From NCBI RefSeq assembly GCF_025244725.1, contig NZ_CP104203.1, positions 3,348,001 to 3,412,000 of the forward strand: DNA of 64,000 bases. Direction: 5' to 3'. Shown in pieces: positions 16,357 to 28,900 of the stretch. Origin of the DNA: Chryseobacterium oranimense. GTDB lineage: Bacteria > Bacteroidota > Bacteroidia > Flavobacteriales > Weeksellaceae. A model generated the notes under the pieces. It searched no databases and had not been told where the DNA came from. It was given only the letters and a program-made list of their open reading frames with translations. Position 1 is the stretch's first letter. Each line of letters opens with the position of its first letter. The translations under genes were made by a program, and so were the position numbers.

Positions 16357-17259
16357 TTATGGCAGATTCCACCTCAGCGATACGGCTGCATAAAATGTAC
16401 TGGCAAATTTAGGATCAGCGATCTTTTTGTCTTTAAAAATACTTTTGATCTTTCTGTCGTTTTCACTGAAACTTCTCAGCAGAGCCGTTCCTCCTGTAAG
16501 GCGGAGACTGAGCTTATCATTCAGTTTTAATTCAGGCCTGATTCCCGCCGTGATCTGCTGATAGCCCAGCAGCATGGATTTTCCGTCTTTATTTCTTTCT
16601 ACAGTCATACCGCTGAGGTTCACCACTGCTTTTAAAGCAAATTTATCCGAAAACAAGTAGCCCGCCTCCATCCCTTCCGGAAAATTGATATTAAACTTAA
16701 TTTTTCCGTGGGTTTTCCAGTCGAAATAGATCCACGGCAATATCATAGGAACCCCAAAAGCCGTTGTGAGCACAGGGCCTCCTCCAAGAGCCAGATTGGG
16801 ATTAAAATGTCTTATAAATAATACTCCACCCTGCCCCAGAATATCGTCAGAACTTATTTGCTCCAGGTCTGTATCAACTCCTACTGAGGCAGTCATCATC
16901 ATGCTCCATTTCTTTCCCAGGGGTCTTATGTGCTGGATTCCGGCCTGTGCATTGAGCATCTGATCGGGGAAAAGCTGTTTCTCATAGTCTTTATGGGTCA
17001 TTTTTGCATAAGAACCGCTGAGCAGTACGGACCAGGCTTTTACTCTACCGCTACTGTCTTTTTTCATTGAAAGCGGAATGCTCAGGTTGAGGTCTGCGCG
17101 TTTAAAATTGCTTTTAGAATTTGTTTTTACACTATCCTCCGGACGGATATAGCTGGAGAGCGGGATATATTCTGCTTTAAGCTCTCCGGATATTCCCGAC
17201 TGTGCACTGACCCAACAGCCAAGCAGACAGCCAGCAGCTGCCAAAAGATGTCTCTTCAT
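16357..17259 (-). CDS. DUF6268-type outer-membrane beta-barrel protein
   Basis: The 300-residue product has a signal peptide (RHLLAAAGCLLGCWVSAQ) and long alternating strands through the whole length, for example NFKRADLNLSIPLSM, AWSVLLSGSYAKM, KWSMMMTASVGVDTDL and FYAAVSLRWNLP with a terminal aromatic strand. This matches the DUF6268 barrels of Flavobacteriia as I recall the family. It has no operon partner: about 130 nt separate it from the exporter gene upstream and about 150 nt from the response regulator. Substrate and function are unknown. Confidence 0.75.
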   Translation of the reverse strand: MKRHLLAAAGCLLGCWVSAQSGISGELKAEYIPLSSYIRPEDSVKTNSKSNFKRADLNLSIPLSMKKDSSGRVKAWSVLLSGSYAKMTHKDYEKQLFPDQMLNAQAGIQHIRPLGKKWSMMMTASVGVDTDLEQISSDDILGQGGVLFIRHFNPNLALGGGPVLTTAFGVPMILPWIYFDWKTHGKIKFNINFPEGMEAGYLFSDKFALKAVVNLSGMTVERNKDGKSMLLGYQQITAGIRPELKLNDKLSLRLTGGTALLRSFSENDRKIKSIFKDKKIADPKFASTFYAAVSLRWNLP

Positions 17260-17389
17260 ATTTTAAATTTTATGCAAAGAGATACTTTTGGAGATGGCTT
17301 ACAAAAATTACTTGATTAAGTGCCCGGATGGTATGACCAAACGGAGAAACAGCGTGATAACCTGGAATGATCTTCTGTTCCGGTAAAAA

Positions 17390-18580
17390 TTATAGGGCCG
17401 TTTTTTTATACTTAAATGAACGATAGGCAAACCATACAGCAACACAGGCAATGCCTGCCCGAATCAGAACCATCGGCATAATGGAATCTGCCTCTAAAAA
17501 ACCAGCAAGTCCTGAAAGTAAAAAGGTAACCATGAGCTGCATAAATCCCATGACAGCCGCGGCGGTTCCACGTCCTTCTTTGAAAGGTGATAAAGCATGA
17601 GCAGAAGTAATGGGAAACAGGATTCCTATGGCCAGCAATGACAGGTATAGCATCATAATTTCCAGCGCTACTGAAAGGTTTGCGGCTGCAATGAGGATAT
17701 GCAGACTGCACACCGTCAGCAATATCAGGGTAGCTGTTAATAAAAGCTTTGTGTCACTGATCCTCTTTATTAATTTAGGGGTGAGATAGGCTGCCGTTAT
17801 CAAGGCCAATGAATTAAACCCAAATATCAGACTGAAAACGCCGCTGGAGAATCCATGAAGCTTCATGAATAAAAACGGGGCATTGGAAATATAAATGATA
17901 AGGGAAGCAAAGGCAATGCTTCCAATCATGGTACTGCTGATAAATTCTTTGTTGGTGATTATTGTTTTCAGGTGGTCTTTTAAGCTTTTTTCATCTTCTG
18001 TATGGTCGGAAAATATCTTTTTCGAATTGGTTTCAGGGACAAATTTAAATACCATAAACAGAGTTATCAGGCCAAGAATACTTAAAAAGGCAAACGAACT
18101 GTTCCATCCCCAGAATTTAAGAAATACACTTCCGAGTAATGGAGCAATAATAGGAGCAATACCACTTATCTGAGACTGTTGGGAAAAGATGGCTACAGAT
18201 TTCTGCCGGTCGTACAGATCAATAACAATAGCCCGCCCTATTACAATTCCGGCACTTCCTCCGAATGCCTGAAGAAAACGCATAGCCCACAATACGTAAA
18301 TATTTTCTGTAAAAAAGATGGCAGTGGCTCCTGCGATAAAAAGTAAAAGCCCACAGTACAGCATTGGTTTTCGTCCGGTTTTGTCTGACAAAGGTCCCCA
18401 AAGAAGCTGTCCGAAAGCAAATCCTGCAAAGAACACGGAAATAGAGATCTGGATATGCCCGATATCAGTCTGAAATATCTGAGCCATACTTGGAAAAGCA
18501 GGGAGATAAAGATCAATACTCAGTGATTCAAGGGTGTTGAGCAGTGCCAGAATAAACACTACAATACTTAAGTTTCTCAT
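17390..18580 (-). CDS. MFS drug exporter, Bcr/CflA type
   Basis: The protein is a 12-TM major facilitator with the Bcr/CflA signature SIDLYLPAFPSMA in TM1 and the loop 2-3 motif GPLSDKTGRKPMLYCG, plus SAGIVIGRAIVIDLY in TM4 (DHA1 antiporter motif C region). I chose the ATG at 18580 (MRNLSIVVFILALLN), giving 396 residues as in E. coli Bcr; an upstream ATG at 18655 would add 25 polar residues without a family counterpart. It lies downstream of an AraC-family gene on the same strand, so that regulator may control it. Substrate unknown. Confidence 0.9.
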   Translation of the reverse strand: MRNLSIVVFILALLNTLESLSIDLYLPAFPSMAQIFQTDIGHIQISISVFFAGFAFGQLLWGPLSDKTGRKPMLYCGLLLFIAGATAIFFTENIYVLWAMRFLQAFGGSAGIVIGRAIVIDLYDRQKSVAIFSQQSQISGIAPIIAPLLGSVFLKFWGWNSSFAFLSILGLITLFMVFKFVPETNSKKIFSDHTEDEKSLKDHLKTIITNKEFISSTMIGSIAFASLIIYISNAPFLFMKLHGFSSGVFSLIFGFNSLALITAAYLTPKLIKRISDTKLLLTATLILLTVCSLHILIAAANLSVALEIMMLYLSLLAIGILFPITSAHALSPFKEGRGTAAAVMGFMQLMVTFLLSGLAGFLEADSIMPMVLIRAGIACVAVWFAYRSFKYKKTAL

Positions 18581-18659
18581 AAAGGGTAAGTCAGTAAAAA
18601 CAATCCGCAAAGGCGGTTTTTCTGCCGGCAAAATTCCTTTAAAAAGTAAAGCCACTCAA

Positions 18660-18760
18660 TACAGGAACTGAAGGAATACCGGTACAAATTGAGGATGTGG
18701 TTCGAGGTACGAGTTCCGGGATTCGAGTTGTGGGGATTCACATTTCACCTGCGCAGCAAA
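18660..18760. repeat. Degenerate CGAG-rich repeats between regulator and exporter
   Basis: The gap carries drifting units such as TTCGAGGTACGAG, TCCGGGATTCGAG and TTGTGGGGATTC. They resemble simple intergenic repeats of this genus and encode nothing that I can recognise. Confidence 0.35.
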
Positions 18761-18778
18761 ATTGACCGTTCACTTTCC

Positions 18779-19597
18779 TTAGTCCTTTTCTACTCTAAAC
18801 CCATCAGGATTCTGGCCTGTCTGCTTTCTGAAAAAGCGAGAGAAATAAGAAGCATCGCTGAATCCAAGCTTAAAAGCAATTTCTTTAATGGTTAATGCTC
18901 CAAAGCTGAGCTCTCTTTTAGCCTCCAGCAAAATACGCTGGGCGATCATTTTTTTCACGGTAGTTCCTCTTGAATGGCGGACAATGTCATTAAGGTGGTG
19001 TGCACTTATTTTGATTTGATTCGCATAGAATCCGGTGTCTTTTTCAATGGTATAATGTTCTTCGATCAGGCTTACCAGCTGATGGATACGCTGCCTGTCA
19101 TTAATTGAAGGATCCTGCAAGCTGATCTGTTCTGTTATAATGATACAGAATGCTCTCAGGTAGGTTTTTAATAAATCTATCCTTGCTGTCCCTTTATATT
19201 CTTTTTCTATAAGCGAAATAACCGTACTACAGGTTGCCTCATTTTCTTCATCCAATAAAAATGGAATTGTTCCTCCGGTCAAGATGGATTCAATTTCACA
19301 CGCTTCTTTAAATATTTCTCTGCTAACGGCAAGTACATATCCTTTTTCACCTCTCAGCTTCATATTGAATACCTGGCCGGGTGCAATGATACAGATCTGA
19401 TTGTTTTTGAGGCTATAACTTTCAAAATCCAATTCCAGGCTGCTGTTTTCTCTTACTTTTTGGAACCATATGATCTCAAAGAAATTATGTCGATGAATAT
19501 CATTAAAATTCTCCGGATGCCCCGTTTCGAGAGTCATCAACTGAAACTGTTCGGTGGTGAGGTGGTGAACAGGGATATTTTTTTCGGGTGGAGGCAT
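18779..19597 (-). CDS. AraC-family transcriptional regulator
   Basis: This regulator has an N-terminal cupin-like sensor region (NFNDIHRHNFFEIIWFQ, about residues 28-44) and a C-terminal AraC double helix-turn-helix (from about 170; TVKKMIAQRILLEAKREL, then TIKEIAFKLGFSDASYFSRFF and KKQTGQNPDGFR-like end). I chose the ATG at 19597 (MPPPEKNIPVHHL, 272 residues); an upstream ATG at 19690 would run the coding region through the palindromic terminator at 19641-19674, and adds an unrelated stretch. It is on the same strand as, and upstream of, the Bcr/CflA-type exporter. Effector unknown. Confidence 0.9.
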   Translation of the reverse strand: MPPPEKNIPVHHLTTEQFQLMTLETGHPENFNDIHRHNFFEIIWFQKVRENSSLELDFESYSLKNNQICIIAPGQVFNMKLRGEKGYVLAVSREIFKEACEIESILTGGTIPFLLDEENEATCSTVISLIEKEYKGTARIDLLKTYLRAFCIIITEQISLQDPSINDRQRIHQLVSLIEEHYTIEKDTGFYANQIKISAHHLNDIVRHSRGTTVKKMIAQRILLEAKRELSFGALTIKEIAFKLGFSDASYFSRFFRKQTGQNPDGFRVEKD

Positions 19598-19640
19598 TTT
19601 TGTTTTTGAATGATAAATGTAGAGAATTATTTTCTTTATG

Positions 19641-19675
19641 AAAAGAACCGCTACGATATCGTAACGGTTCTTTTT
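19641..19675. terminator. Strong bidirectional terminator at the end of the RHS module
   Basis: AAAAGAACCG (19641-19650) pairs with CGGTTCTTTT (19665-19674), with the inner palindrome TACGATATCGTA extending the stem. A and T runs flank both ends, so it can stop transcription from either strand. It closes the minus-strand module ending at 19712. Confidence 0.88.
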
Positions 19676-19711
19676 ATTACTCAAAGTCACAGACTTTGCA
19701 TAGCGGTTAAT

Positions 19712-19924
19712 TTATTTTTTCCTTTTAAAAAATTTTATCATTGACTTTATAATATAATAAAAGGATAATGTTGCCAATACAATCAAAAATAAATCCATAT
19801 TTTTTTTCTCTCCTAATGGAAAGCATTTTAAAAATAAAATGATTAACCCTGCGAATAATAATCCGGCTATACCAAATAACAATACAAATAATATTATTTT
19901 AAATTTATTTTTCATAACCTTCAA
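19712..19924 (-). CDS. Small two-TM protein overlapping the RHS gene end, candidate immunity protein
   Basis: This 70-residue protein has two membrane segments (about residues 8-31, FKIILFVLLFGIAGLLFAGL, and 44-62, DLFLIVLATLSFYYIIKSM) and a basic tail KFFKRKK. Its ATG lies 20 nt inside the 3' end of the 3421-residue RHS gene, so translation is likely coupled, and a strong terminator follows. The gene is visibly much more A+T-rich than its surroundings. Placement and size fit an immunity gene for a variable RHS C-terminal toxin, and an inner-membrane protein would suit a membrane-acting toxin. No immunity family was recognised, so this is inference. Confidence 0.55.
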   Translation of the reverse strand: MKVMKNKFKIILFVLLFGIAGLLFAGLIILFLKCFPLGEKKNMDLFLIVLATLSFYYIIKSMIKFFKRKK

Positions 19925-22900
19925 ATATTAGAGGACCTACATTTAAAGTCGTTTTTTGATTTTTATGTAATTTATTGTTATAAATCCATCTTGAAGAGCT
20001 ATTCCAATAATTTTTAAAATAGTCTGGTATATTTTTAGTCCCAATATAACCTGTGACTGAATTTGCAGTAACCGAACCAAATACATTTGTCGATCTATTT
20101 ATTAATCTTGATGCTGCAGTTTCACCAGTCTTTTCCCACAATGTTGCTGTGTATCTACTCGTAGAACTTATGGCTGCATTCCTAGTAAGCCTATCGGCAA
20201 GTGGATAAACAACACCGTTTACAACCCTACTTTTTACTAAAGCCTGCCCCATTTTCGTACTCGCACCTCCGAGAGCTGCACTTACAGCGACGGCAGTATA
20301 ATTAACTTTTTTTACATCCCCTCCATTAGAAATAAGCTGATCTCCAAGATTTCCTAAGCCGTTTGCTGCTGCAGCCACTTCCCATTGACCTGTTGCTCCA
20401 GCAATAAACCCACCTCCAGCAGCTAAACCAATTCTTCCCCAAGTTTTTCCACTTGAAAAATCTAATTTCCCTTCTTGGGATTGCACCCAAATATTAATTC
20501 CTACATTTATTGCACCACCTATTAATCCTGTAATTACAGGTATAGGAAGACCTCCTTCATAATCAGTATATTTTATAGGGTTTTGATATGTATAACCATA
20601 TGAATTTAATGTCTTAGAATCAAGTATATCATCATAATCTTGGTATAACAAATAGCTCTCTGCTAACGGATCCACATTCAACCATAGAGAAATTCTAGGA
20701 TTATAATACCTCGCTCCATAATAGTAGTACCCAGTTTCAGCATCAAGTTCCTTGCCATTAAATTTATATGGGCTATAGTTACTGTTTCTGTGGTTTTCCA
20801 CAAAGGTTTCGCCACTTGGGAAGTATTCTATATTCTGGGTTACTTCTCCATCTGCACCTGTAATAAAGCTGCTGGAACCCAAATGATCCGGATGGAACCA
20901 GTAGATTTCTTTTTCTTTATCTCCTGTATAATCATTAACACAAGCTCCGTTGTATCCTGCATTCTGTCCGTAATTAGGTGGTGGCGTGATATTATTCTGC
21001 TGCATTACTGCAAGAGTAGCCTGAGTGGCTGTCTGCAGAATGGTATTTGATGCATTGACCGGATTAATCGGCGGAGTGCTTCCTGCAAATGGAATGATCA
21101 GCCAGTTACAATCAAAAACTCCAATATTATCACTTGTTCCATTCTTAGTTACTATTCTTTGACTCCCTGCATAATAATGTTTTGTATAACGAGGAAGTGA
21201 TACGCCTCCAAGACTATCAAAATAAAGGTTCAGCGTCAACAGCCCATTCGGGTAAATAGTTGCTGAATGGTATGTCATAAGTGTCTGTGGCCATGTATTT
21301 GTCTGTTCTGCTCTTGTTCTGAAAAGCATTCCTGAATACATCACATCTTTAATAATTCTTTCTCCTCCTGCATCATAAGTGTAGATCGCCGCCCCGTCAA
21401 CTTCAGGAGTAGAAGGATTGGTATCTACAAAACGAAGGCGATTTTCTTCATCCCACTGATATACTGCTTTTGCTTCAGTATAAGTACATGTTTCCTGTTC
21501 AATAGTAGTAGGATTTCCTTTTGCATCGTATTTATAATGTTGGAACTTCACTCCCGGATCATCCGGATTACAGCATGTAGATGATGGCACTAAATTAGGT
21601 TCATCTACAATGGTTGTAGGAGCGTGTGGATGTGAAGAGTTTTCATATTTATAATTCAGTCTGTAAGAGGTTGGCTCCATTGCCGTCCAGTTATTATTGC
21701 TCGCACCTGTCGTCCACTCATGCTTCTGGGTTTTGCTCATGATATTGTGCATATTATCATAAGACATGGCAACGGTATACCGATGGCGTTCTTCCTGAGC
21801 CTGCGTATTGATACCTCTCCAGTTTCCTGAAGCCGAAGTCAGACGGTACAAGTCATCATAACCGAATGCATAATTGGTTCCTCCTCCTAAAAGACCATTT
21901 ACGACAGGAGCATTGTTATGAACCTGCATTACGTTAGATACCACATCATACTGGTATACGTTCTGCATGAAGAACCTGTTGGTATTGGTATTCTGAGCAT
22001 ACATTTTCAGCAGTCTTCTACGGTTTGTCTCGTATTCGTATGTTGTTTCCGTACCATTTCCATTTTTAAGGTATACTCTCTGTTCAAATTTATCATATCC
22101 AAGATTATTGATCATCGGATAGGAATTACCGTCTTTTACAGAGGCAACATTATTTAAGTTCCCCGCCCTGTTGTATTTGTACGTTAATTTTTCGCCATCC
22201 GGATACGTAATGGTTTTCACACGGTTCCAGGTATCATACTGCCATTCTGTTCCGAACCAGTAAACCTGTGCTCCAGGCACAGCAACTGAACGTCTTTGGT
22301 AGGTAAGTTCACCCAATCTTCCGTATTTCAGATACTGTGTTCCTGTAGCATCTGTCTGATACCATAATCTTCCTACTGCATTATTGTCCATTGCTGAAGC
22401 ATCCAGTGCATTTCCGTAATAATATTTTACGTTGTTTTCCGGATATAAAGGATATTTAACTTCTTTCAACCTTGAATAGTCGTATTGATATTCTACCGTT
22501 TCATTGGCTGCATTGGTTTTGGAAGTCATGTTATTTGCCGGATCATACTTGTAAGTGGTAACTCCACTATCAGGATGAGTGTAAGAAACCCTTCTTCCCA
22601 GATCATCATAAACGGATGTCGTAATATTACCATTTACATCTTTTACCTGAAGAATTTCGCCGATAGCATCATGGGTAAACTGAGTTTTGATATCTCCGGT
22701 ATTGGATACTTCATGAACTGAGGTTGTTCTTCCTTTGATATCGGTATATGTTTTTTTAATACTTCCCAATTCATCTTTGAAAACTGTTTCAAACATATTT
22801 CTTCCCTGAACGTCTGTTCCAAAACCGTAAGTAATTGTTGAGAACAGGTTTTCTCCCGGCAGTTTGGTATAAACCACCCTGTCTAATACATCATATTGGT

Positions 22901-25900
22901 TGATGGTAGGTTCAATATTATCTACGGCAGCATTATACTGCGTATTATTTGAACCAACACTTTCAACTGTCGGATAGTAAGTTTTTAATGCTCTTCCAAA
23001 GGCATCTTCTTCTACTTTTCCTCCTACAATATATTTTACCCCTTCATTATGAATATCTCCGGTTTTCTTCACCTGAACCGCCCCTCCGAAACCATCTGCA
23101 ATGGTAATGGTATTAATGGTGCTGTCTGTATATTCCGGATCATAATGTTTGGTTGTTGCAAAAGACTGTGCATTTGTTGCATTAAGCGGAGCATCCGTAA
23201 TCGGATTGTACTCAAATTTTATAGTCCATGGAATGTTGTTAAATAATTCGTATGGCCCTGTAATTTCAGTAGTTCTTGCTTTGGCATCATATACATACTT
23301 CATTGGCTGCAGGTTCATATCCTCAGTGTAAGTCGGCACTCCGAAACGGAAATCATACTGGGTTTTGCTGCTATATCCGAAAGCATCCTGAACTTTTACC
23401 GGATAGGTTTTTACATTATCATCATAGGTATATTGCTGGAAGAACCTTTGGTTCTGCACATTTGCAGGCCCTGTAGATTTAGTTATATTTCCATAAACAT
23501 CGTACTCAAAATCATAAACGGAATAATTCGTTCCCTGATTAAGAACCGTCATCTTAGAAAGATTACCATTAGCGCTATATTCTGCTTTTTTCTCTCTGGT
23601 TACACCACTTGCCGTATTTTTTACGGATGTTGGCATAACGATATATGCCGTCGGATTGATTAAAGTGTATACTACTTTACTTGTTAATATTTCAGATGCT
23701 CCAATATCCGGATCTCCTGAATCCTCCACATCTGTGGCATTACCCCACTGGTCATATGCGTTTATTTTTGTAATTATATTTTTCCAGCCGGTATCGCCCT
23801 CACGGAATATAGATTGGTTTTGAAATAATGCTATAAAACAAGCGTAATTTTGATACGTTTTCTCATCTTCATTGTATTTAATAACAAAATTATTATTTGT
23901 ATTTTGAATTTCTTTTAAAGAATAATCATTGGTTTTTATTGTCCATGTTTTATCGTTAGCATCAAAAAGTCTTTCTGTGCTTAATAATCCTCTTAAATAA
24001 TAGTTTCCATTGTGAAATCTTTGTATCGTTTTTCTGTAAATTACATTGGAAGAGACGCCACCCTGTTTTGTATCAATCTGATTGATGGTAACTTGTCTGA
24101 AGCCATAAAATGTTCTTTCTCTTCGGCTGTGATAAGGTTCTTCATAATTTACTGTAATTTTTGATACATCCGGACTGTAAGCATTATCCCCGGTAAATCC
24201 GTCATTGGTAATTACGCTTTTTAATACGTATTTACTTTGAGGCATATTATAGGTGTTTCCTACTCTTTCATAATCAACTTCCCAAGAACCTCCCATTGGT
24301 GTGGTTACCTTTTTAAGAAGGTTGGTCGTACCAATTTGGTTTAGTTGTACAGTAATATTATCTGTATCATCAGATTTTACAAAATCAGGATAGCCATCTC
24401 CATTCATATCTCTGAATGTAGCATGGGATCTTGAGGTTGAATTTCCTTTCGAAACGCCTAAAGTCACATTCAGCTTCAGCCCGCTTACTCCTGCAACAAT
24501 AGGAATAGGAATTAAAATAGTTCCTGCTGCATTTCCTCCAACACTGATGGATACATCTTTATGAATATCATTTACATTTTGAAAGCTTAAATTAAGTGGC
24601 GTGCTGGACATTCTATCCCCTAAATTAAGATATACTGTCGCAGTATTTCCTGAATATAAAACCTTATCTGCCAATCCATCTCCATTAATGTCAACCAGTT
24701 CTTTCGTTGTTGTTCCTGTATTAGAACTGAAGTTAAGTCCAAATTCAAAGCTTCCTCTGAATAGGCTGATTCCTCCTCCCAATCCAAATCCATTTCCTAC
24801 ACCCTCTGGCTTGATATCTGATCCCCAGGAATCATTTCCTGCAAACCCGCTTCCGATATTCAATTCAAAATTATTTGTATTAAACTTATCAGGCAGACCA
24901 TCTCCATTAATATCTAAGAATGTTTGTTTTGAATGTTCTGTAGAAGTTTCTCCATTTGCACTGACAGATAATTTAGTAGCAGCTACCTTACTGTCAACTG
25001 AACTCTTGATTAAGTTATTATTAAACGCTCTGCTTTTTGATTTTTCTCCAGTCGTCTGTATAAAGGCCATTCTTGTAGATTCACCATGTACAAATGAATA
25101 ACTTGATGAAAGACCTGTGGAGCTAGCTTTTGAAATTGACTGGCTTCCCACGTTTAAAGAATTTCCTGATAAAAACCCTACAGGATACGTTATTTTTACA
25201 TTGGTTTTATTAAAATCATCCGGGAATCCGTCTCCATTATAATCTAAAACATTACGGACCGATTTGGCTTCGGAGAAAATAGTTTGTGATACATTCACTC
25301 CTGCAAAGCCCGCACTTGCTCCAGCCCCAACACTTACACTTTGGTTTTTAAGCTGAATATTTGGTGCGTTCAGCTCAGACCCGACAGCCTGGCTTAATGA
25401 ATTATTATTAAAGTTAGAATCTATGTTATGTACTCCTAAACGGGAAGCATTGATTGTATTCTGAGAAATGTAAATGGTTGGATCCACATCTATCAATCTC
25501 CCTTTATCAGTATTATTAATATTTGAATTGATAGTCAGGAAATAGTTCTTTGATAGTGCTCCGTCATTATCTACGATTGTAACATTTCCGTTAGGATCTA
25601 CTGTAGGATTATTAATTGTAGGGTTTGTACCCGGATCTGTACCATAAGCACTGCTTAGTTTCAGGCGGGTTTCATCCACCTTCATTTCGGCAACAGTCCC
25701 GCCATTAGCATAGTTATTGTTAATGTCATAGGCTTCTACAACAGTATTCTTGCTTAAATTATTTCCATTTAGGATAAAACCTCCCCACCCGCGATACAGT
25801 ATACCAAATCTGCTGTCATATTCATTTGAATTTAACGCAGATGTTGGTGTTTGCGGTCCCAGAACCGGTTTATGCGGCGGTGAATTTGTAAAACTGGTTA

Positions 25901-28900
25901 TGGTAGTTTCACTGCCCGGATTTTCAATATATAATTTTGTAAATGCTGAAGGCGCTCCACCAGGAGAAAATGTCAGCGTATAGGTATAAGTTCCCGGATT
26001 CAGCATGGTTTCCGAGTATACAGGCATTCCTGATTGCCCGGATAAAGTTCCGTTAGGGAAAAATGTATTTATACCAAGTGTTGCTGATGTTCCTGCAACA
26101 TAATTTCCTAATTCAAACTTCAGCATTGTAGCCTGACTGATTACAATTGTTCCTGTCTGCTGCACTGTATTTGAACCGGACAACTGTACTGATAAGTTAT
26201 TCGGGTTGTCTATATAATTGAGACCATTGTTTATTAAAGTTCCGGTAATGCTTGTTATATTATTTATAAAGTCTCTGTCGTCACTACTTACTGTTGTTTC
26301 CAGGTATATATTCTCATTTAAATCCTGAGAAACTATAGTATATGGTGTTCCAAAAACCGGAGTTGCATTACCATTAACAACATTATAAACTGTCTTGGTT
26401 AATAATTTATTTTTAATTTTTGCAGAGATAACAACCTTTCCGCTTTTCCCGTTAAAATTAGGAAGGGATGATGCTTTTACAGAAATCTTTTTCCCTATAT
26501 CTCCTGATTGGGTTGCATAGGTTACAAAATTTCCTCTGTCATTATACATACTGTACTCTACCTGCAAATAGGTCTTTTCGCCGGTTGAAGTTTCGGTAAA
26601 TTCAGGAATTAATTTAAAGTTTGACCAATCGATCTGGGTATCAGTATATACTTTTACAGATACTTTATCATTAGGATTTAAATTTACCTGTGAACCAATG
26701 ACACTATTGTTATAAGTAGAGCCAGAAGCGATAGTCATTGGGAACTGAGGATAATCCACATCATTGATTGTCAGAAATATTTTAGCATCATCTGACAATG
26801 GGATTGCTTTGGTTAAATATAAATTTAATGTCCCGGCATTTCCTACCATGAAAGGGCTGGTCCCGGAATTTACAAAATCTTCCTGTGATTTGTAGGTTGA
26901 CAAGTCTCTGTTATCACTATCAACAGCTGGAATATTTGGGGTTGAATAGGCGATCTCAGGATTCCATGTGACCTGATCCATTGTCCCGTCATATTTAGAA
27001 GAAACTCTGAAATATAATTTTTCTCCTTTTCCAATATTTATCACCTGGTCCCCAAAAGAATGTAAACTATAATCCCCTGCATTGATATTATTAACTAGCG
27101 GATCATTATTTTTATACTGAAAAGAGACTGCAACCCCATCTGCTTTACTACAGTCTTCTTCCGGATTACATGATATCTGATTCAGTTTGAAAGCATTTTT
27201 AACTGTAATCGTTCCGGATTTTGGTGCAACCCACACACGAACAACGTCGTGCAGTGGATTTTGTTCCAGCATCATCTTTTTCTCTGCTTTATCCTGATCA
27301 TCAAACAATGAGACAGAAGGCTGCACACCGGTCGCTGTAACATTAATAGGATACGGCGTCAATCCACTATTAGGATCAAATGAAGGAACATTTCCTACGA
27401 GACTGTTGAAGTATACTTTCCCATTTTTAACAAAATCTACTAACCCATCATTATTGAAATCCATAAAATAGGATGAGGTGGTATTTGTACTATTGGAATA
27501 GTCGAATCCAAGACTCCCTCCTCCAAAATTGGCATCTATACCTACTCCCCAGGATGAATTTTTGGACTTTCCTATATCCTGTAAATTTCCAACATTCACC
27601 ACAGGTCCAAATGCCTGCACCCCGTTTGTTGCCGTTGATAAATTTTTAGAGTAAGAAATAACCCCGTTATTCTGATATACTCTGTCCGCCAGGTTATCCC
27701 CATCTATATCTATTAGAGTAATCTGATTTTCTGAGGACGAATTGGTAATAGACCCATGAGCTCCTACCGTTCCTTTTCTGAAACTAAATAAGCTGGTATC
27801 ACTTGTGGGAGGAGAGGATAAATTATATGCCCCGACACTAATTCCAAAGTTTGTTCCTGTAGATTTTCCCTGACTTCCGGAAAGCATCGTATACCCCTGG
27901 AATAATTGTCCTGAAGAAAGCAAGCCGGGAAAACTGGCATGATCCGGGGCTCCCCAGTTTATGGGCGCACCAAACATATTGGCGGCATCAGGAGCTTCAT
28001 TATATTCTATCTTATTAGTATAAAAAATAGCGCCTGTTGCATCTTTCTCCGTTATACTTTTTAGCAGGGATTTTCTGAATGTTTTATCATCATTTTTGTA
28101 TTCAAACTCATAGCTTCTTATATTTTCATCTCCATATTTAACTTCTACTTTGCTTAATCTCTTTGATTCTATCTGAAGAAATCCTAGTCGCCCATTAATC
28201 TGGACATCCTCTCTTCCGGAAGTTGTTGTAAATAAAACTTTATACTTTTTTGCCGGGTTCTGTGAGGTATGCAATGTATAATCTATTTCAGAAATGTGTA
28301 ATTCCTGGCCACCTGTTCCCGGATTTCCTGAATACGTTGATTTATCATAAGTATATAACACATAGTTCCCATTCGTATCAATTGTTTTATATAAAGCCCA
28401 ATGCCCTATATTTCCATTGATATCTCTTAATACTGCATTATCTTTTACTCCCGTTTCATCTCCTCCAAAATAAGATTTGGTTCCGTCTTTTGAAGTTACC
28501 ACCCAAACATATCTATCGGAAGTAGCACCTTCTCTTATGATTTTATTATAAGAACCTTCAATTCTAGGATAAAACTGCCTGTTCGGTTGCCTTGGCTTAT
28601 TAAATCCTTCATTTCTGTTTGGTATGGCAAAAACGCCCGGGCTCACTTCAAAGGTAAGCTGCTCGCCTCCTAATGAATAAATTTCAGTTTCAATTCCATC
28701 ATCAACTGTATCTCCATCAAAATCTCCATATGTCGGTACCCCCCATCTTGTATCAATCGTTACAGCAGGGATAGACATATCCCAACCGAGTCCCATCCAG
28801 CCATTTCCTCCTTCACTGCTGTAGCTTACCCCTAAAGACGGCTGCATTCCTGCTCTACCGGCAGGAAGTTTGATTGGAAAGCTTGTTGTAACACTTCCCA

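Noticed and set aside
19905..20660. Reading the RHS tail as a named toxin domain
   Set aside because: No motif of the common RHS toxin families (HNH, deaminase, ADP-ribosyl-transferase) could be seen, so I leave the activity open.
24601..25101. 166-codon plus-strand ORF inside the RHS gene
   Set aside because: It lies opposite the VCBS region; its Pro- and Asn-rich composition is the antisense of repeated DGDG-type codons.
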